In this document: in pieces, positions 25,255 to 36,930 of the stretch
Layout of the letters: each line of letters begins with the position of its first letter
Numbering within the stretch: the first letter of the stretch is position 1
Source of the DNA: Acanthochromis polyacanthus
Lineage: Eukaryota > Chordata > Actinopteri > Pomacentridae
Assembly: GCF_021347895.1 (NCBI RefSeq)
Contig: NC_067123.1
Location: forward strand, 39,047,571 to 39,111,570
Length of the DNA stretch: 64,000 bases
Direction of reading: 5' to 3'
Notes under the pieces: model-generated
The model's input: the letters and a program-made list of their open reading frames with translations, nothing else
The model's database searches: none
What the model was told of the DNA's origin: nothing
Made by a program: the position numbers and the translations under genes

Positions 25255-27313
25255 ACCTCAGCTCTGACCACCTGAGGAACGACAGGAGGAGGAGAACCGG
25301 TCGGTAGCTCGTCAGGCTGTTTTGTGTCCGTTTTCATCTTAAAGTCCATGAGGTTGAGAAAGCTAATGTTTACCGAGTAGAATTTAACTTTAAACGAGTC
25401 TGTTGCTGTGAGCGGACACAATTCAGACTGATTCTACGGTTCATTCTTGAAAGTTCCCGAACATTCATGTTGTAGAATTTTCTCCGTCCTCGTTAGTCAT
25501 CAGCAGCAACGGACATAAATACGGCTGAAGGTGCTGAAATCGGTTTGCTGTTGCACCCTGCAGTATTTAGCAGACTTTTTTTTTAATTTCACTAATTCTT
25601 CAAACTGCTTTTAACCCTCTGAACCCTAAAACCTGCCTCCAGGTTGGAAAAGCATGTTTTCTTTAACCAAAATAGCACCATTTATCAGTGAGAACCAGTG
25701 AAATCAGATAGAGTTGTCGCGTTTTAAATGTTCAGACAAGCTAATTATCTGAACCAATTCCGGATATTTCTTCAAAATGACCTCCTCTAAATGTCTCATT
25801 TAAAAATCAGTTAGAAATTAACTTTTGTCTCTAATAAGATTTTGTAAAAAACAAAAAATTCTCTGCTTCTTAGCATAACTATGAAGATATTATTGTCGTT
25901 ATTAATAAATTATCACAAACAGACTGAAAACGGCCGCAACGGGGCACAAAATGACCACAAAAATGATCACAAAAGACCTAAAATACCCACAAAACAGTCT
26001 GAAAATGACACAAAATGACCACAGAAAAACACAAAATGACTCCGTGAGACAGAAAATTATCATTTAAAGACACAAAATGATGCAAGACACACAAAATAAC
26101 AACAAATAATTGCAAAATGACCACAAAAACGCCAGACAGACCGAAAACAGCCACAAAAATGCACAAAATGGCCTCAAGAAGAGCTAAAATCCCCACAAAA
26201 CGGACTGAAAATGACCAAAAAAGAAACAAAATGAGCAGGTCATGTGATCTGGAATGAACACACTTCCTGGAGAGGTTTTTCTGTAACGGGGAACTTAGTG
26301 GAAAGGGATTTAATTTGATATTTTCCACATAAAATTTGATATATTGAAATATCTGTCATGATTATCTCAAGTAAATAAAAGAACACAATCCAAACTATTT
26401 CTGAATCATCTCATTTTATTATTGTTTAGCTCATTAGAAGGTGGTTGGTGTTAAATTCAGACGTTATTTAGTTCATATTTTAGTGATATCCAGTCATTTT
26501 TTATTAATAAGTGATTGTTTTTATAATAAATCATTATGGTATTTGTAAAGACATGATCAAAATGAACATAAAACACATTATTTTTTCACTTTTAATAAAA
26601 ATGGATGTAAGATATGTCCAATGGACTTCAAAAGTTCCTCAGTTATAGATTGACCAAGGTAACACAAAATTTGAAAACAAAAAAAAAGTAAAATAAATAA
26701 TGAAATAAATTCTACTTTCTCCTTTATTTCTGACTCTAACGGCGTCATCATCGTGCACAGAAGACATTCTTGAGTTCCTTCTACTTCCAGCTGTGAAAAA
26801 TGAGCCCATAGAGAGTAAAAATCAATTAAAAAACACCCAGAAAGTGCTTGGAGTGCAGAGGGTTAACTAGTTTTTTTTTTAAAGATTAAAGTAAGAGACA
26901 TCAAAGCGAAGATGAAATTCTATAAATTCCAACAAAACCTGAAGCTGTTTGTCTGAAGCTGTAGGACTGTGGTGCGTTTACAACCTAAAACGTTCATTTG
27001 TTGGTGCCTTAAACCACTCAATTAATGTCTTTTCTGATTTACTCTGTGATCAGGGATTCAAGATAACGATATATTTTAGATGTTTTAACGTTTTAAATGA
27101 GCTCTCGTCTTCTGTTACCTGTACATAAAACACATGTTGCTGATGTCTGATTAAATGTGATGTTCTGCTTCAGATTTGATGCATTTTAAAATGTAAAAAT
27201 GTTCATTCCCTTTTTAATTTTCTGCTGTGATTAAAAGTTTTTAAATGCAGAATCAATCAAATATGTGAAATGAGGCAGACGTGTGTCCTGTGGATCTGTA
27301 CATAAATAATAAA
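25255..27313 (+). other. Probable 3' untranslated and downstream region of the lectin gene
   Basis: No coding sequence is seen. At 25925-26230 there is another block of CACAAAATGACCACAAAAA-type minisatellite. An AATAAA at 27308-27313 is a candidate end of the transcript; several earlier AATAAA matches exist, so the 3' end is uncertain. Confidence 0.4.
25925..26230. repeat. CACAAAATGAC minisatellite
   Basis: Tandem 16-20 base variants of CACAAAATGACCACAAAAA and CTGAAAATGAC. Complementary in sense to the GTTTTGTG units of the lectin introns. Confidence 0.75.
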
Positions 27314-27794
27314 GGTAATTGTTTTACATATTAATGCCTCAGTGGAAAAATCTGTTTCATGAGTTTAGTTTACTTTTTTTTTTAAAGAATCTGAAAAAAT
27401 GTTATCATGTCCACAAAAACTGTGAACATTTTTTGAGTTTTTCAGATTTTTTTCTTTTTATTTTACCATGAAATGCCCCCAAATAAACAAAATTTTGTAT
27501 ATAAGCTGTGAGATAAGAAAAACTGTTAACGAAAATAACCATAAAATTTCCATTTTTAAAAAAAAATCATAAAATTGTGATAAATTATTACAACAAAACC
27601 AAAACATTTAAAATTTCCTTTAAAAATTGGAAATTTTAAGTTAATTCACCGTCTATGGAAATGTTTGTTTTTTCATCAATGTGGAAAAATATCTTTAAAT
27701 AAAAAAGTTTCTTTTATTGTGTGTTAAACATATTTCTTATAGAATATGCATATTTTTGAAATAAAAGATAAATGAAAACACAGCATGTGACATA

Positions 27795-27861
27795 CAACCC
27801 CTGTCTAAAGTTTTATATTCATTTGAATGAGAAAGCGTCCTAAAACTTTTGACAGGGGGTG
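27795..27861. mobile_element. Short palindromic MITE, copy A
   Basis: A 67-bp element with TA on both sides (27793-27794, 27862-27863). The right end ACTTTTGACAGGGGGTG and the left end CAACCCCTGTCTAAAGTTTT are inverted repeats. It is a shorter, diverged relative of the 78-bp copies at 59228 and 59696. Confidence 0.75.
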
Positions 27862-28099
27862 TAACTTTGAGAAGAAACGACCCATCTTCATGAAGTAGGA
27901 TTTAATTCTTTCAGCTCTCTTGTTGTCCAGCAGGTGGCGCTGCAACCTTCTGTCTAAATGTTCGCTCTGTGGGACTCTTTTCAAACGTGCAGAGCAGCTG
28001 AAGTTGATTTTTAAAGTCTTTATGATGAATTTATGTGACATATTTTCCCCTGTTTCATTTTTAGATGAGAAACTTTGAATTTTTGTTGAATAAAAGTAA

Positions 28100-30590
28100 A
28101 ACAGCAACAACTTTAAAGCACAATAAAGTATTCAAGAAGATTGAAAATCAACATTTAAACTAAAATTTACCGCAGTTTTCTATGATAAGCTCGTTTCTAT
28201 CCACTGCATTAAAAACTCTTTTACCTGTTAGTAGTTTTTCCAGCAGTTTGGTTCCAGAGTTGATGAAGGTCTGATGGACATGAAGAGCAGAACGAAGCAG
28301 AACGCCTCATCCTGGTACAGGCCTCTCTCCTCTTTAAAGATCTGTGTGAACACTCCTGAGTGCACTGAAAATGAGACACAAAACGACAAAAATTAGGCAC
28401 TAAATGACCCAACTGACAAAAATCAAACACAAAACAACACCAAATGACAAAAAATGGCACAAAACGACAAAAATTAGACACTAAATGACAAAAATGAGAC
28501 ACAAAACGACACCAAACGACAAAAAAATGGCACAAAATCAATCAATCAATCAATCAAAGTTTATTTATGGAGCACTTTACAACACTCAAGGTGACCAAAG
28601 TGCTTTCCAGTTAAAAACAAACAGTAAAATAAGAAATAAATGCACGTTAAAATGACAAAAATTAGACGCAAAACAACAAAAATTAGACACTGAATGACAC
28701 AAAACGACAAAAATTGGACACAAAACAACACCAAACGACAAAAATTACACTTAGACACCAAGTTTGTCATTCCAGCTGTAACAGAAGCATAGATATGGGC
28801 CAAAATGTGATCTCACTTATATCTTAAGATAAATTTATTTGTGTGACCTTTGCATCATGACGTGAAGTCTAAGGCCTACTGTTTGGCCTTAACCTCCCTA
28901 CTCTGTTATTCTCTGAGAATTAATGAGCAAAGAGTCCAAATTTTCCAGCCGTCTAAGCTGCCTTTTATCCCTCTGTTTTATTTTCAGACAGTGTTCAAAT
29001 CAATCTCAGATCAACAAATGTTTTTTTCTTTTTATTGTGCACTTACATGCACGTGCACGACGAGCATCAAACCCGCCCCCCCTCTGAGCTGAAAGACCTA
29101 CACTGGGTCTTCCTGTCATCCAGTCTGAGATGAATAAGTGGACTAACAGCATCCCTGAATGAAGAGGCCAAAGGTGGAGAGCGCCGGTCGACTGCAGGGT
29201 TCGTACTCCTGAGCTCGTCTCTACAGGGAGTTATCAGGAAGTCAGGCAGCCCTCTTCTGTCACAGCTCATTAGCCTGGATTACAGGCCGAGACTTACCGG
29301 GGACCGAAAGAGGCAGAAAACACACTTAGTGACACGGTGGCATAAACACATCAATCAGGGGAAGATTGAAGATAGTCAGCTTCAGGAACTCTGAAGGACG
29401 CTGAAAATGTCCGCAGAGGACCAGTAGGGATCACTGAAGGAGAGATTATCTGCCAAACTGTCTCCAATTAATGCCTCAGGCTTTACAGAGTACAAAAGTG
29501 AAATGATTCTAAACCGTGTCCCAGTGCGGTAATCAGATTACTTCTAAGAACAGTAGAATGTTTGCTCGGATGTCAAATAGAAAAGTTTAGATGCACTATT
29601 TTCAAAAAGTGAACTCCACACTAGGAGTTCAATGGGAAAATGTCAGTGCACCTTTCATTACTGAGGTTCTCATCTTTTGTTTTTTCCAACACAGACTCAG
29701 CCGCCCTCGTTCTGACATTCTAAAGAGACGATTCTTTTCGGCTGCTCTTTGCTGGAATAATTCTTTTGAACGTGTTCGTTTGTTGAGACAGAAGACAAAC
29801 CATTTCTCTCCAATTTATTCTCTAATATCAGAAAGTCTTGATCAAGGACATTTTATGTTTGCAAAAGCCTCCCAGAAACGGATAAAGTCTGATATGAACA
29901 GAACATCTATAATTCAAATATTGAAACATGATTGAAATGTGATTGACTAAATTTGGAGATAACCGCTCTCTACTGGTGGCGTCTCACAGGGAGGATTATT
30001 AACGTTTCCACCCTTAAACATCCTTGAGTTAGCAGTTTCAGTGCAACTAGTTAACTTACGTGATTTTATGTTTCAGTGAAAAATTAACCTAAAAAAATGT
30101 GACAAAAACACCCAGAAACCGCTGAGTTCGAGACCCGATTTGTAATGAACATTAAAATCGTTTGACTCTCAGATGAAGCACCATGACAACCACGACTACA
30201 TAACACCGATGTCACTGTGATGTCACCAGCCTAACCTGCAGCATCAATTACTGAAAACAGGACGCTGCCGAGGTGAAGCTTAACCTGGAAGTTCCCCGTT
30301 AGAGGAGGCCGTCAGACATCATTGGTGATGTCAGCGTGCTCCCATGATGCATCAGGGCAACGGGCGGATTACCAGGATGTGGAACCAATGAGGACGAGGC
30401 TTAGAGCTGCAGCGAAGTAACTAGACCTGATGACCTGGAGGACCACTGAGGGCAACATTTCCCATGTTTCTGAGACTATTTGGTAAGTTTGACACCAATC
30501 ACAGAAGAACGCATCGGCTTTAAGATGGTCTTCATACTGAAGGTTAAACATTCAATCGATAATTCTGTAATATTGCCCGTAATTTAGCTC
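28100..30590. other. Non-coding intergenic stretch with repeats
   Basis: Contains an ACAAAACGACAAAAATTAGACAC-type minisatellite (28365-28540 and 28650-28750) interrupted by a (AATC)n run and a LINE/SINE-like tail at 28545-28615 (TTTATTTATGGAGCACTTTA, ACCAAAGTGCTTTCCAG). A possible open stretch near 29690-29935 is not recognised and is not called. Confidence 0.5.
28365..28750. repeat. ACAAAACGACAAAAATTAGAC minisatellite with embedded repeat tail
   Basis: Irregular tandem units ACAAAACGAC, AAAAATTAGACAC and ACCAAACGAC. A fragment of a dispersed repeat (28545-28615) splits the array. Confidence 0.75.
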
Positions 30591-30599
30591 AGTCTTTGA

Positions 30600-31010
30600 G
30601 TTTCAATAGGTCTGACTTCCTTAAAAAATCCACTGATGTGCCCTCGTGATTTTACTCTTCAAATCACTCTTGCTGCTCTTCACTGTTGGTCACGTTCACA
30701 TCAAACCTGCTGGAGCCCATCTGAGCAGAACGACTTTATTTTGGTCTCATCTGACCAAAGAATCCAACGTTCATCAGGATTTTTCAGTTCCATCTGAAAC
30801 AGCAATCAAGGGTTTATCTCTTGCAGGCCGTTTGTAGAGACTGATGCTACGAACTTTCCTTCATTTCTTCCATTTCCTTCACAGACTGATTATCAACATG
30901 GTCTCCTTTGATTTTAAAGCACCTGGTCCACCAACGTTCAGACTTCACGAACCCTTCGTGGAAGAAGGTTTCATCTTGAGCGCACAAGTGGAGTTTAGTT
31001 TGGGAAACAG
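30600..31010 (-). pseudogene. Tc1-like transposase relic (-)
   Basis: On the - strand near 30720-30785 the sequence encodes WILWSDETKIKSF, the diagnostic first-Asp block of Tc1-like transposases. The surrounding frame is broken and no terminal inverted repeats are evident. It is an old, non-functional fragment. Confidence 0.5.
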
Positions 31011-31139
31011 AAATCAGATGTGTTGAAGAAAGTTCACTCTTAGTTCTTCGAAGCTTGCTGTGGGGTGTTTGTTGGTGTTCCAGCATACGATCAGAAAGCA
31101 TCTGTAGCAAAAGGTGTGCTATTTTCTTCATCAGATGGT

Positions 31140-31735
31140 GCAGGTTGGATGGGACAAAAGTTCAAAGCAACATCTGTCGAGGGTAGGTTTTAAAGTCCTG
31201 CTGCTGGTCTACAAAGCTTTAAATGGTCCAGGACCAAAATACATCAGAGACCTCCTGACTCAGTATGAACCACCCAGACCACTCAGGTCATCTGGATCAG
31301 GTCTTCTAGTAGTTCCTAGAGTAAAAACCAAACACGGAGAAGCTGCATTCAGTTTCTATGCTCCATATATATGGAACAAACTCCCAGAAAACTGTAGATC
31401 AGCTGAAACTCTCAGCACATTTAAATCCATTCTGAAGACGTACCTGTTCGCAGCTGCTTTTGATTAAGTTATTTTAAGTTGTTTTAAATCGTATTTTATG
31501 ACAGTTACTTTTAACAGTTATTTTAACTCTTATTTTTTAAACAGCCCTTGTTTTCTGACTTCTGTTTTTGATCTTTTTACTGTTCTGACCTTTTTTTAAT
31601 GATTTAATAAATGTTTTCTTTTATTTTTCTTTTAATAATTGTTGTCATCTTCTGTCTTAATGTCTTTGTAAAGCACTTTGAATCGCCTCGTTGTTGAAAT
31701 ATGCTATATAAATAAATTTGCCTTTGCCTGTCTGC
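31140..31735 (+). mobile_element. 5'-truncated LINE (L2/Rex-type) 3' end
   Basis: The frame ending at 31467 encodes FKVLLLVYKALNGPGPKYI, then GLLVVPRVKTKHGEAAFSFY and IWNKLPENCRSAETLSTFK, the conserved C-terminus of non-LTR retrotransposon reverse-transcriptase proteins of the L2/Rex1 group. It is followed by the typical tail TTTGTAAAGCACTTTGAATC and ATGCTATATAAATAAA. Endonuclease and reverse-transcriptase domains are absent, so the copy is 5'-truncated. Confidence 0.85.
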
Positions 31736-31739
31736 TGCT

Positions 31740-32970
31740 GCCAGCTGTGTGGACGTTCATGTTGTCCTTCAGCAGTCAGCTCATAAGTTTCCTCTCCTTT
31801 CAGTGGCGTCCCAAAATGGGAGCAACGCTGTTTGTTTCCGGGTGAGGCTGAGGATTTTCAAAGTGCTACAGTGGCATAGATTTGATGACAGAATGTGCAT
31901 TTAACCAAATTACCAAAAGCAACTGATAAATATTCTTAGAGTCTTAGATCAAGTTCGAACGATAAGCTTTGAAAAAGACAAATACAATTTCCATTTTTGT
32001 ATTTTACTTGCAAGCACTGCAACAGACAATACCAATACTTCTATGTGATTTTAGAAACATATGACCAGTGTTCGACTTAAGTTTAACAGCTTCAGCTATT
32101 AAACAGAAAGGACACGTTCGTAAAATTGCGACTAAGTCTGCTTATGTCAAAATATTCCATTGTTTTTTTTTTTAAATAACGGAAATTTTAGGGTCATTCT
32201 CAGTGAAAGGATTTTAACGTAATTTTCCTTTTTACTTCTCTAATTTTGTACATTTATGAGTATTTTCCTGCATTTCAAAAATACATAAAAAAATAAAAAT
32301 TACAGTCAAAAACTTACCTCGAAGTAATTTCACGTCATAATGTGACAGTGTATGTGTGGTATTTTCAGCTCCCTCATGTGGCCAGAAACTGTGTTTTATT
32401 TTTTTTGCTTTTGCTTCCACAATCATTTCTAATGGCAGAAACACACACTGGGAATCAAATTCATGCTTGAATTTCTTCAGCTGATTCCCCCTTTGACTGT
32501 TGTTGGGGAAATCTCTGATAAAATGAGTGAGTCTGTTGTCTGGGTGCATGAACAGGGATTTCATATTTTAGGTGAAGACTTCAGACCTTCATGAGTTTCC
32601 CTGCTGAAGTGCTGTTGAGCAAGATTCCCCTGTGCATTTTCCTTCGGATATCTAATTAGTGTCACTTCCCCGCAGCCCACCTTTCCTCCAAGAAAAAAAA
32701 GTAAAGGAAATCTCATCTGAAGCCACAAGTCAGATTACAGGACGTTAAAGAGGGCAGCCCGAACGAGATCATCTGTCCCGGAAGACCAATACCTGCCCGG
32801 CTTCACATCTCGACCCAGAACCCCTTTCTGTCTGTCTGTCTCTCTGTCTGTCTGTCTGTCTGTCTGCAATCAGGTAAATCTGAGCTCTCCTGTCTGCCTC
32901 ACTACACCTGATTTCAAATGTTCATCAGCTCATTCTCAGGCAGGTATTGTTGTCAAAGTTTGCATCCATC
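31740..32970. other. Non-coding intergenic stretch
   Basis: No gene recognised. A CTGT microsatellite lies at about 32826-32867. Confidence 0.5.
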
Positions 32971-32983
32971 GATCCACCAATTA

Positions 32984-33339
32984 GGGCTGCACAGTGGCAT
33001 AGTGGTTAGCACTGTTGCCTTGCAGCAAGAAGATCCCCGGTTCAAATCCCAGCCTGGGATCTTTCTGCATGGAGTTTGCATGTTCTCCCTGTGCATGCGT
33101 GGGTTTTCTCCGGGTACTCCGGCTTCCTCCCACAGTCCAAAAACATGCTGAGGTTAATTGGTTACTCTAAATTGTCCGTAGGTGTGAATGTGAGTGTGAT
33201 TGTGTGTCTGTATTTGTAGCCCTGTGACAGACTGGTGACCTGTCCAGGGTGTCCCCTGCCTTCACCCGAGTCAGCTGGGATAGACTCCAGCACCCCCCGC
33301 GACCCGAGTGAGGATAAAGCGGTGTATAGAGGATGGATG
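32984..33339 (+). mobile_element. Full-length tRNA-derived SINE
   Basis: Flanked by a perfect 13-bp target duplication GATCCACCAATTA (32971-32983 and 33340-33352). The head has an RNA polymerase III A box (TGGCATAGTGGTT) and B box (GGTTCAAATCC). The body contains GGAGTTTGCATGTTCTCCC and CCTCCCACAGTCCAAAAACA, and the tail ends in GGATAAAGCGGTG and GGATGGATGG. This is the common teleost Mermaid/DANA-like type. The perfect duplication indicates a recent insertion. Confidence 0.92.
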
Positions 33340-33359
33340 GATCCACCAATTAACAGAGC

Positions 33360-33970
33360 AACCTTCTGAAAGAGTTTCTGAGGCAGCGTTTGACTCTTGA
33401 GCCACTTTCCGACCGCTCTGCCTCTGCGGTGTGTGAGGTGTGACGCACGTTTAGCCTGACCTGCTCTAATTCCCTAACGAGATTGGCCGTCCCCGGATAT
33501 CCCATTAGACCCTGATTAACCGGGCTCAGCTCATTAGCTCCGACAAACCAATTCGCCCCCTGTCACCCTCGACTCCAGACCATCCATCCTGACAGGAAAC
33601 ATGCTCTGAAATGTCAAGAAACAGCAGAAACATCCACGTACCAGCAGAGAAGCAGCTGATCAAACTACACGCGACAGTAAAGTCTCAGTAAAATCTAATG
33701 ATCTGGTGTGATTAAAATGAATGTATAGTATTTTTTCTGTCCTAACGTGTTGCTTTCTACCTGTAAAAGTCATCTAACGACATCATTGCTGTTCTGTTAA
33801 AGGTGCTTGGAGCTGCTGTACCTCCCACAATCTCATATTCTCACATCTCCTCTCTACCTGTTCCCTTTCTCTCCCCACTTTGTTCCTTCATTTCTTCACT
33901 CGCTCCTGTCTTTTGACCTCATAACCTGATTTTCTTCCTCCAATCGGTTTACCTGCCTCCTCTCGCCGTG
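33360..33970. other. Non-coding intergenic stretch
   Basis: Slightly GC-richer DNA with no exon recognised. It becomes pyrimidine-rich toward the CT repeat. Confidence 0.45.
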
Positions 33971-33984
33971 CTCCCTCTCCTTGT

Positions 33985-33985
33985 T

Positions 33986-34034
<49 letters not shown>
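33985..34034. repeat. CT microsatellite
   Basis: An uninterrupted (CT)n run inside a longer pyrimidine-rich tract (about 33830-34110). It directly precedes the exon-like block at 34117. Confidence 0.95.
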
Positions 34035-34036
<2 letters not shown>

Positions 34037-34116
34037 TTCCATCTTTGAGCTTTATCCCTTCATCCCTTATCTCCTTCATCCCCTTCAATCCTCATCTGTT
34101 CTTCACTGTGGAGGAA

Positions 34117-34256
34117 GGGAGACAGAAAGAGAGAGTTTTCCACGAGTCGAGCTGCTAGCACTCTGCCTGCTGAGAGCGTCCGAAGAGCCTCTGTGGGATC
34201 TAAAGCAGCTGAGAAGGCCAGGAGCTGCACTGGTGCAGAGAAACAGAAGGGAAAAG
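34117..34256 (+). other. Exon-like block A (possible 5' exon)
   Basis: A purine-rich segment follows a long pyrimidine tract and ends at a good donor (GAAAAG|GTGAGC). It could be the non-coding first exon of gnb3 or the first block of an unrecognised gene: one frame stays open and reads SVRRASVGSKAAEKARSCTG. No protein family is recognised. Confidence 0.35.
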
Positions 34257-34699
34257 GTGAGCTTCTTTCTTTTTGTGGTTTTGTAGTTGCACTCTCCCCA
34301 GGTTCTTCCTTTGCCGTTGGAGCTGCTGTGAAGCTTCATCGTCTCACTTTGCGAGAGTTTAAAGAGGAGAGATGGAGTTTTTCCTTTTTCAATTTGGAAA
34401 CCATGAAGGGGACTTTTGCTTCGCTGTGCAGGAAAAGGGTCAGTTTGATGGACGACTAGTGCATTAATGAGCATTTTCAACACATTGCTGCTTTTGCGAA
34501 ACCATAAAATGCAGCTGCAGTTTGTGCATTTCCAAAAAAAGCAGCCAAATTCTCGCCTGAGTCATTTTATAACAGCTCATGCAGGAAACAGATGCTAGAA
34601 TTCTAACAGGAAAGGGGTCTTGAAGCACTGATTTCTGATTAGCTTTTAGTCCCCTGTGCTCCTGCATCCGATGTAATGATTCTTTAAACCTTTTGAAGG

Positions 34700-34756
34700 T
34701 GATCTTTGGAGTGTAGTGAAGCTGCTAAAGAGGATTGGTGCCTCCGGTGTGGTCGC
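34700..34756 (+). other. Exon-like block B
   Basis: A short block between an acceptor-like TTTAAACCTTTTGAAG and a donor GTAAGC. Its open frame reads DLWSVVKLLKRIGASGVVA and its phase fits block A. No family is recognised; this may be coincidence. Confidence 0.3.
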
Positions 34757-34911
34757 GGTAAGCTGCAGACTGATCTGTGAACAGGCAAAACCACATCCAC
34801 AGCTCCTCTGCTGCTGCAGCTCTGGGACTTCTAGAGATGCACTTTGACCTCTTTCAAAGTTAAAAACAGATTTTGCTTGGCTTTAACTGAGTGCATTCTG
34901 CTCTGGAGAGC

Positions 34912-35029
34912 GACAGTAGATGCATTAATGAGCTGGAGAACCTTGAATCAGAGGACGGGATGCTGGACGAGGAGCTGTTTGTGGTTTCAGAGCTTCTTCC
35001 ACCTCCTCCCTCGCCCCCTGATCCTGAGG
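34912..35029 (+). other. Exon-like block C, acidic and proline-rich
   Basis: An open frame containing INELENLESEDGMLDEEL and then VVSELLPPPPSPPDPE ends at a donor GTAAAG at 35030. The acidic-then-proline-rich composition looks more like protein than random AT-rich DNA. Phase is compatible with block B if the acceptor is the AG at about 34910-34911. Not recognised as any family. Confidence 0.35.
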
Positions 35030-36813
35030 TAAAGAGCAGTCAGTAATCGGATGACAGGAGATTTGACCGGTAAAGCTTCCCTTAAGATCTCCTGCCGGGA
35101 TTTAAAGCCCAGCAGCAAACCCAACCCAAAAAGCCTTTTCACCGCTGCCGTCACCGCTGCTGTTTCTTCTGTCCTGCATCCTGTCGCAGGTCCAAAGCCT
35201 CGTCCTGACCTCTAGACTCTACTCAAAAAGACATGCTGAGGCTTTGGGTTTAGGGGTTGTCGTCTGAGATAGCTTTTTAATGTATTTTTTTCTCTTCGTC
35301 TATGAAAAGTCAGAACATGGTGGAAAATATGCTTCATACTTGGACCTAGTGGCATCTTAGAACCACTCGATTTGTGCTGTGAGCATCTTAAAACTTTAAG
35401 ATGTGGAAATTATATATATAGATAGAAAAGAGAAAATGGCTGAAAATACTCATATTTGAGAAGCTGGAACCAGTAAATGTTTCGCACTTGTGCTTGATCA
35501 AGGCTAATGTCTGTAAATTCAGTAGATTTAATTGATTCTCTGTAGCTGCTGTTGCATGTTTAAACCGTTAAAACCACTGAAATGTGTTGATGTTGCTGCT
35601 TCATTTCCACTAAAATAGAACGCAAAATGTCTTTTTTACACACTGGTTCTCCTGGGATTTGCCTGTTTACCATCAGCGTTAATATTTCCCTGGTCAGTGG
35701 AGGCTCTTCCTTGGACAGATTCGTGCACGTAGGCGGCGTTCAATCACCCCGACGTCAGCATCCTATTACAGAGCATTACAGACGATCGTTACACTACGGC
35801 ACGCACGGCTGCTGACAAATGAACGCTGTGTCAAAGTTGAAGAAACAGCAAGTTTAAAAAAGCAGAGAAGACGTCGAATACGAGGAGTTAAAGGTTCCGT
35901 GTCTGGACTGAATGTTAGCCACTCTTAGCCAATGTTCAATACCCGAAACCTCTGATTTATTCTTGAACTTAGTACATACTGTTTTGCTTGACTTTACAAT
36001 GATGAAGACCTCCAACCAGAATTGAAGTTGAATGTATTCTGAAACTGTTTTATTTCACAGTCACAGAGTTGATGTTTCTCTCAAAATCTGGACTGAAATC
36101 CCAAATGAATGCATAAATTGATGATAAAAATGGCTGACAGTGATGATGGGAAGGTCACAGAGTCCTTAAGAGGGAACATTATGATCTAACACTGTGATTT
36201 AAAACCATACATTTCAGACAGAACCAGAGAAAACTAAAGATTTTGGTCTTCTGTTGATTACTGACCAACCTTATCTGCCACTTTGCACATTAAAACGTAT
36301 CTATTAGTGTGTTTATACATCCAGAGAAGCTTCTTTGCTTTGTTGCTTCCGTCCTAAATGTTTCCTGCCTCTTTAATACATAAATCGTGCAGTTTTCCAC
36401 CTTCATTTCCACTTCTTATTAACTACTTCCTACCTCCGTACATAGCTGGACCAGTACAGGAGGAATGTTGGTGGAGGGAATCATCCCACCTGTCACCTCT
36501 GTGTTTAATCTTTTCTCTGGACTTGGTGTCGCAACAGCAACCCAAGTGTTCCAGTTGGAGGAATCAGGGTCAATGAGTGATATTCAGACTGGATCTCTGT
36601 GTACCTGGCCTCTAATTCACTGCAGGCTTAAGCTGTCAGGGTCAAACGTGAGGACTTCCTCAGCTTTATGTGTCAGCAGACATCTTGCGTAATGACTTTA
36701 ATAAAAGGTTCTCTGAGGTCGTCTCGTGTTCTGTCTGTGCAGCAAAGTCTGGGTAAAAAAAGGTTCCCAAAGACTGAACTAACCCTGTTTTTCTTCTCTC
36801 TCTCCTGCTGCAG
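35030..36813. other. Non-coding stretch before gnb3
   Basis: No exon recognised; short TA and GATA runs near 35415. The last 30 bases form the pyrimidine tract and acceptor of the gnb3 start exon. Confidence 0.45.
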
Positions 36814-36930
36814 AGTGACAGTTTCGCTTTTTGCCGCTAACATCCCCTAGCAACCGTCGCCATGGCAGCTGAGAAAGCTGAAATGGATGCACTGAAAAAG
36901 GAGTGCGACGGCCTCCGTGCACAGATTGAG
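36814..36930 (+). CDS. gnb3: gnb3 exon 1 (5' UTR part 36814-36861, coding 36862-36930)
   Basis: Acceptor CTCCTGCTGCAG at 36813 shows that a further, non-coding exon lies upstream. The start is in a strong context (CGTCGCCATGGCA). It encodes the first 23 residues and ends in phase 0 at GTGAGC. Confidence 0.9.

Noticed and set aside
28365..28750. CRISPR-like spaced repeats
   Set aside because: The units are irregular, low-complexity and lack constant repeats with unique spacers; the genome is a vertebrate.
29591..29935. 114-codon open frame with an acceptor-like AACACAG upstream
   Set aside because: No family recognised and no donor or partner exon; possibly an old retroelement fragment, but unsupported.
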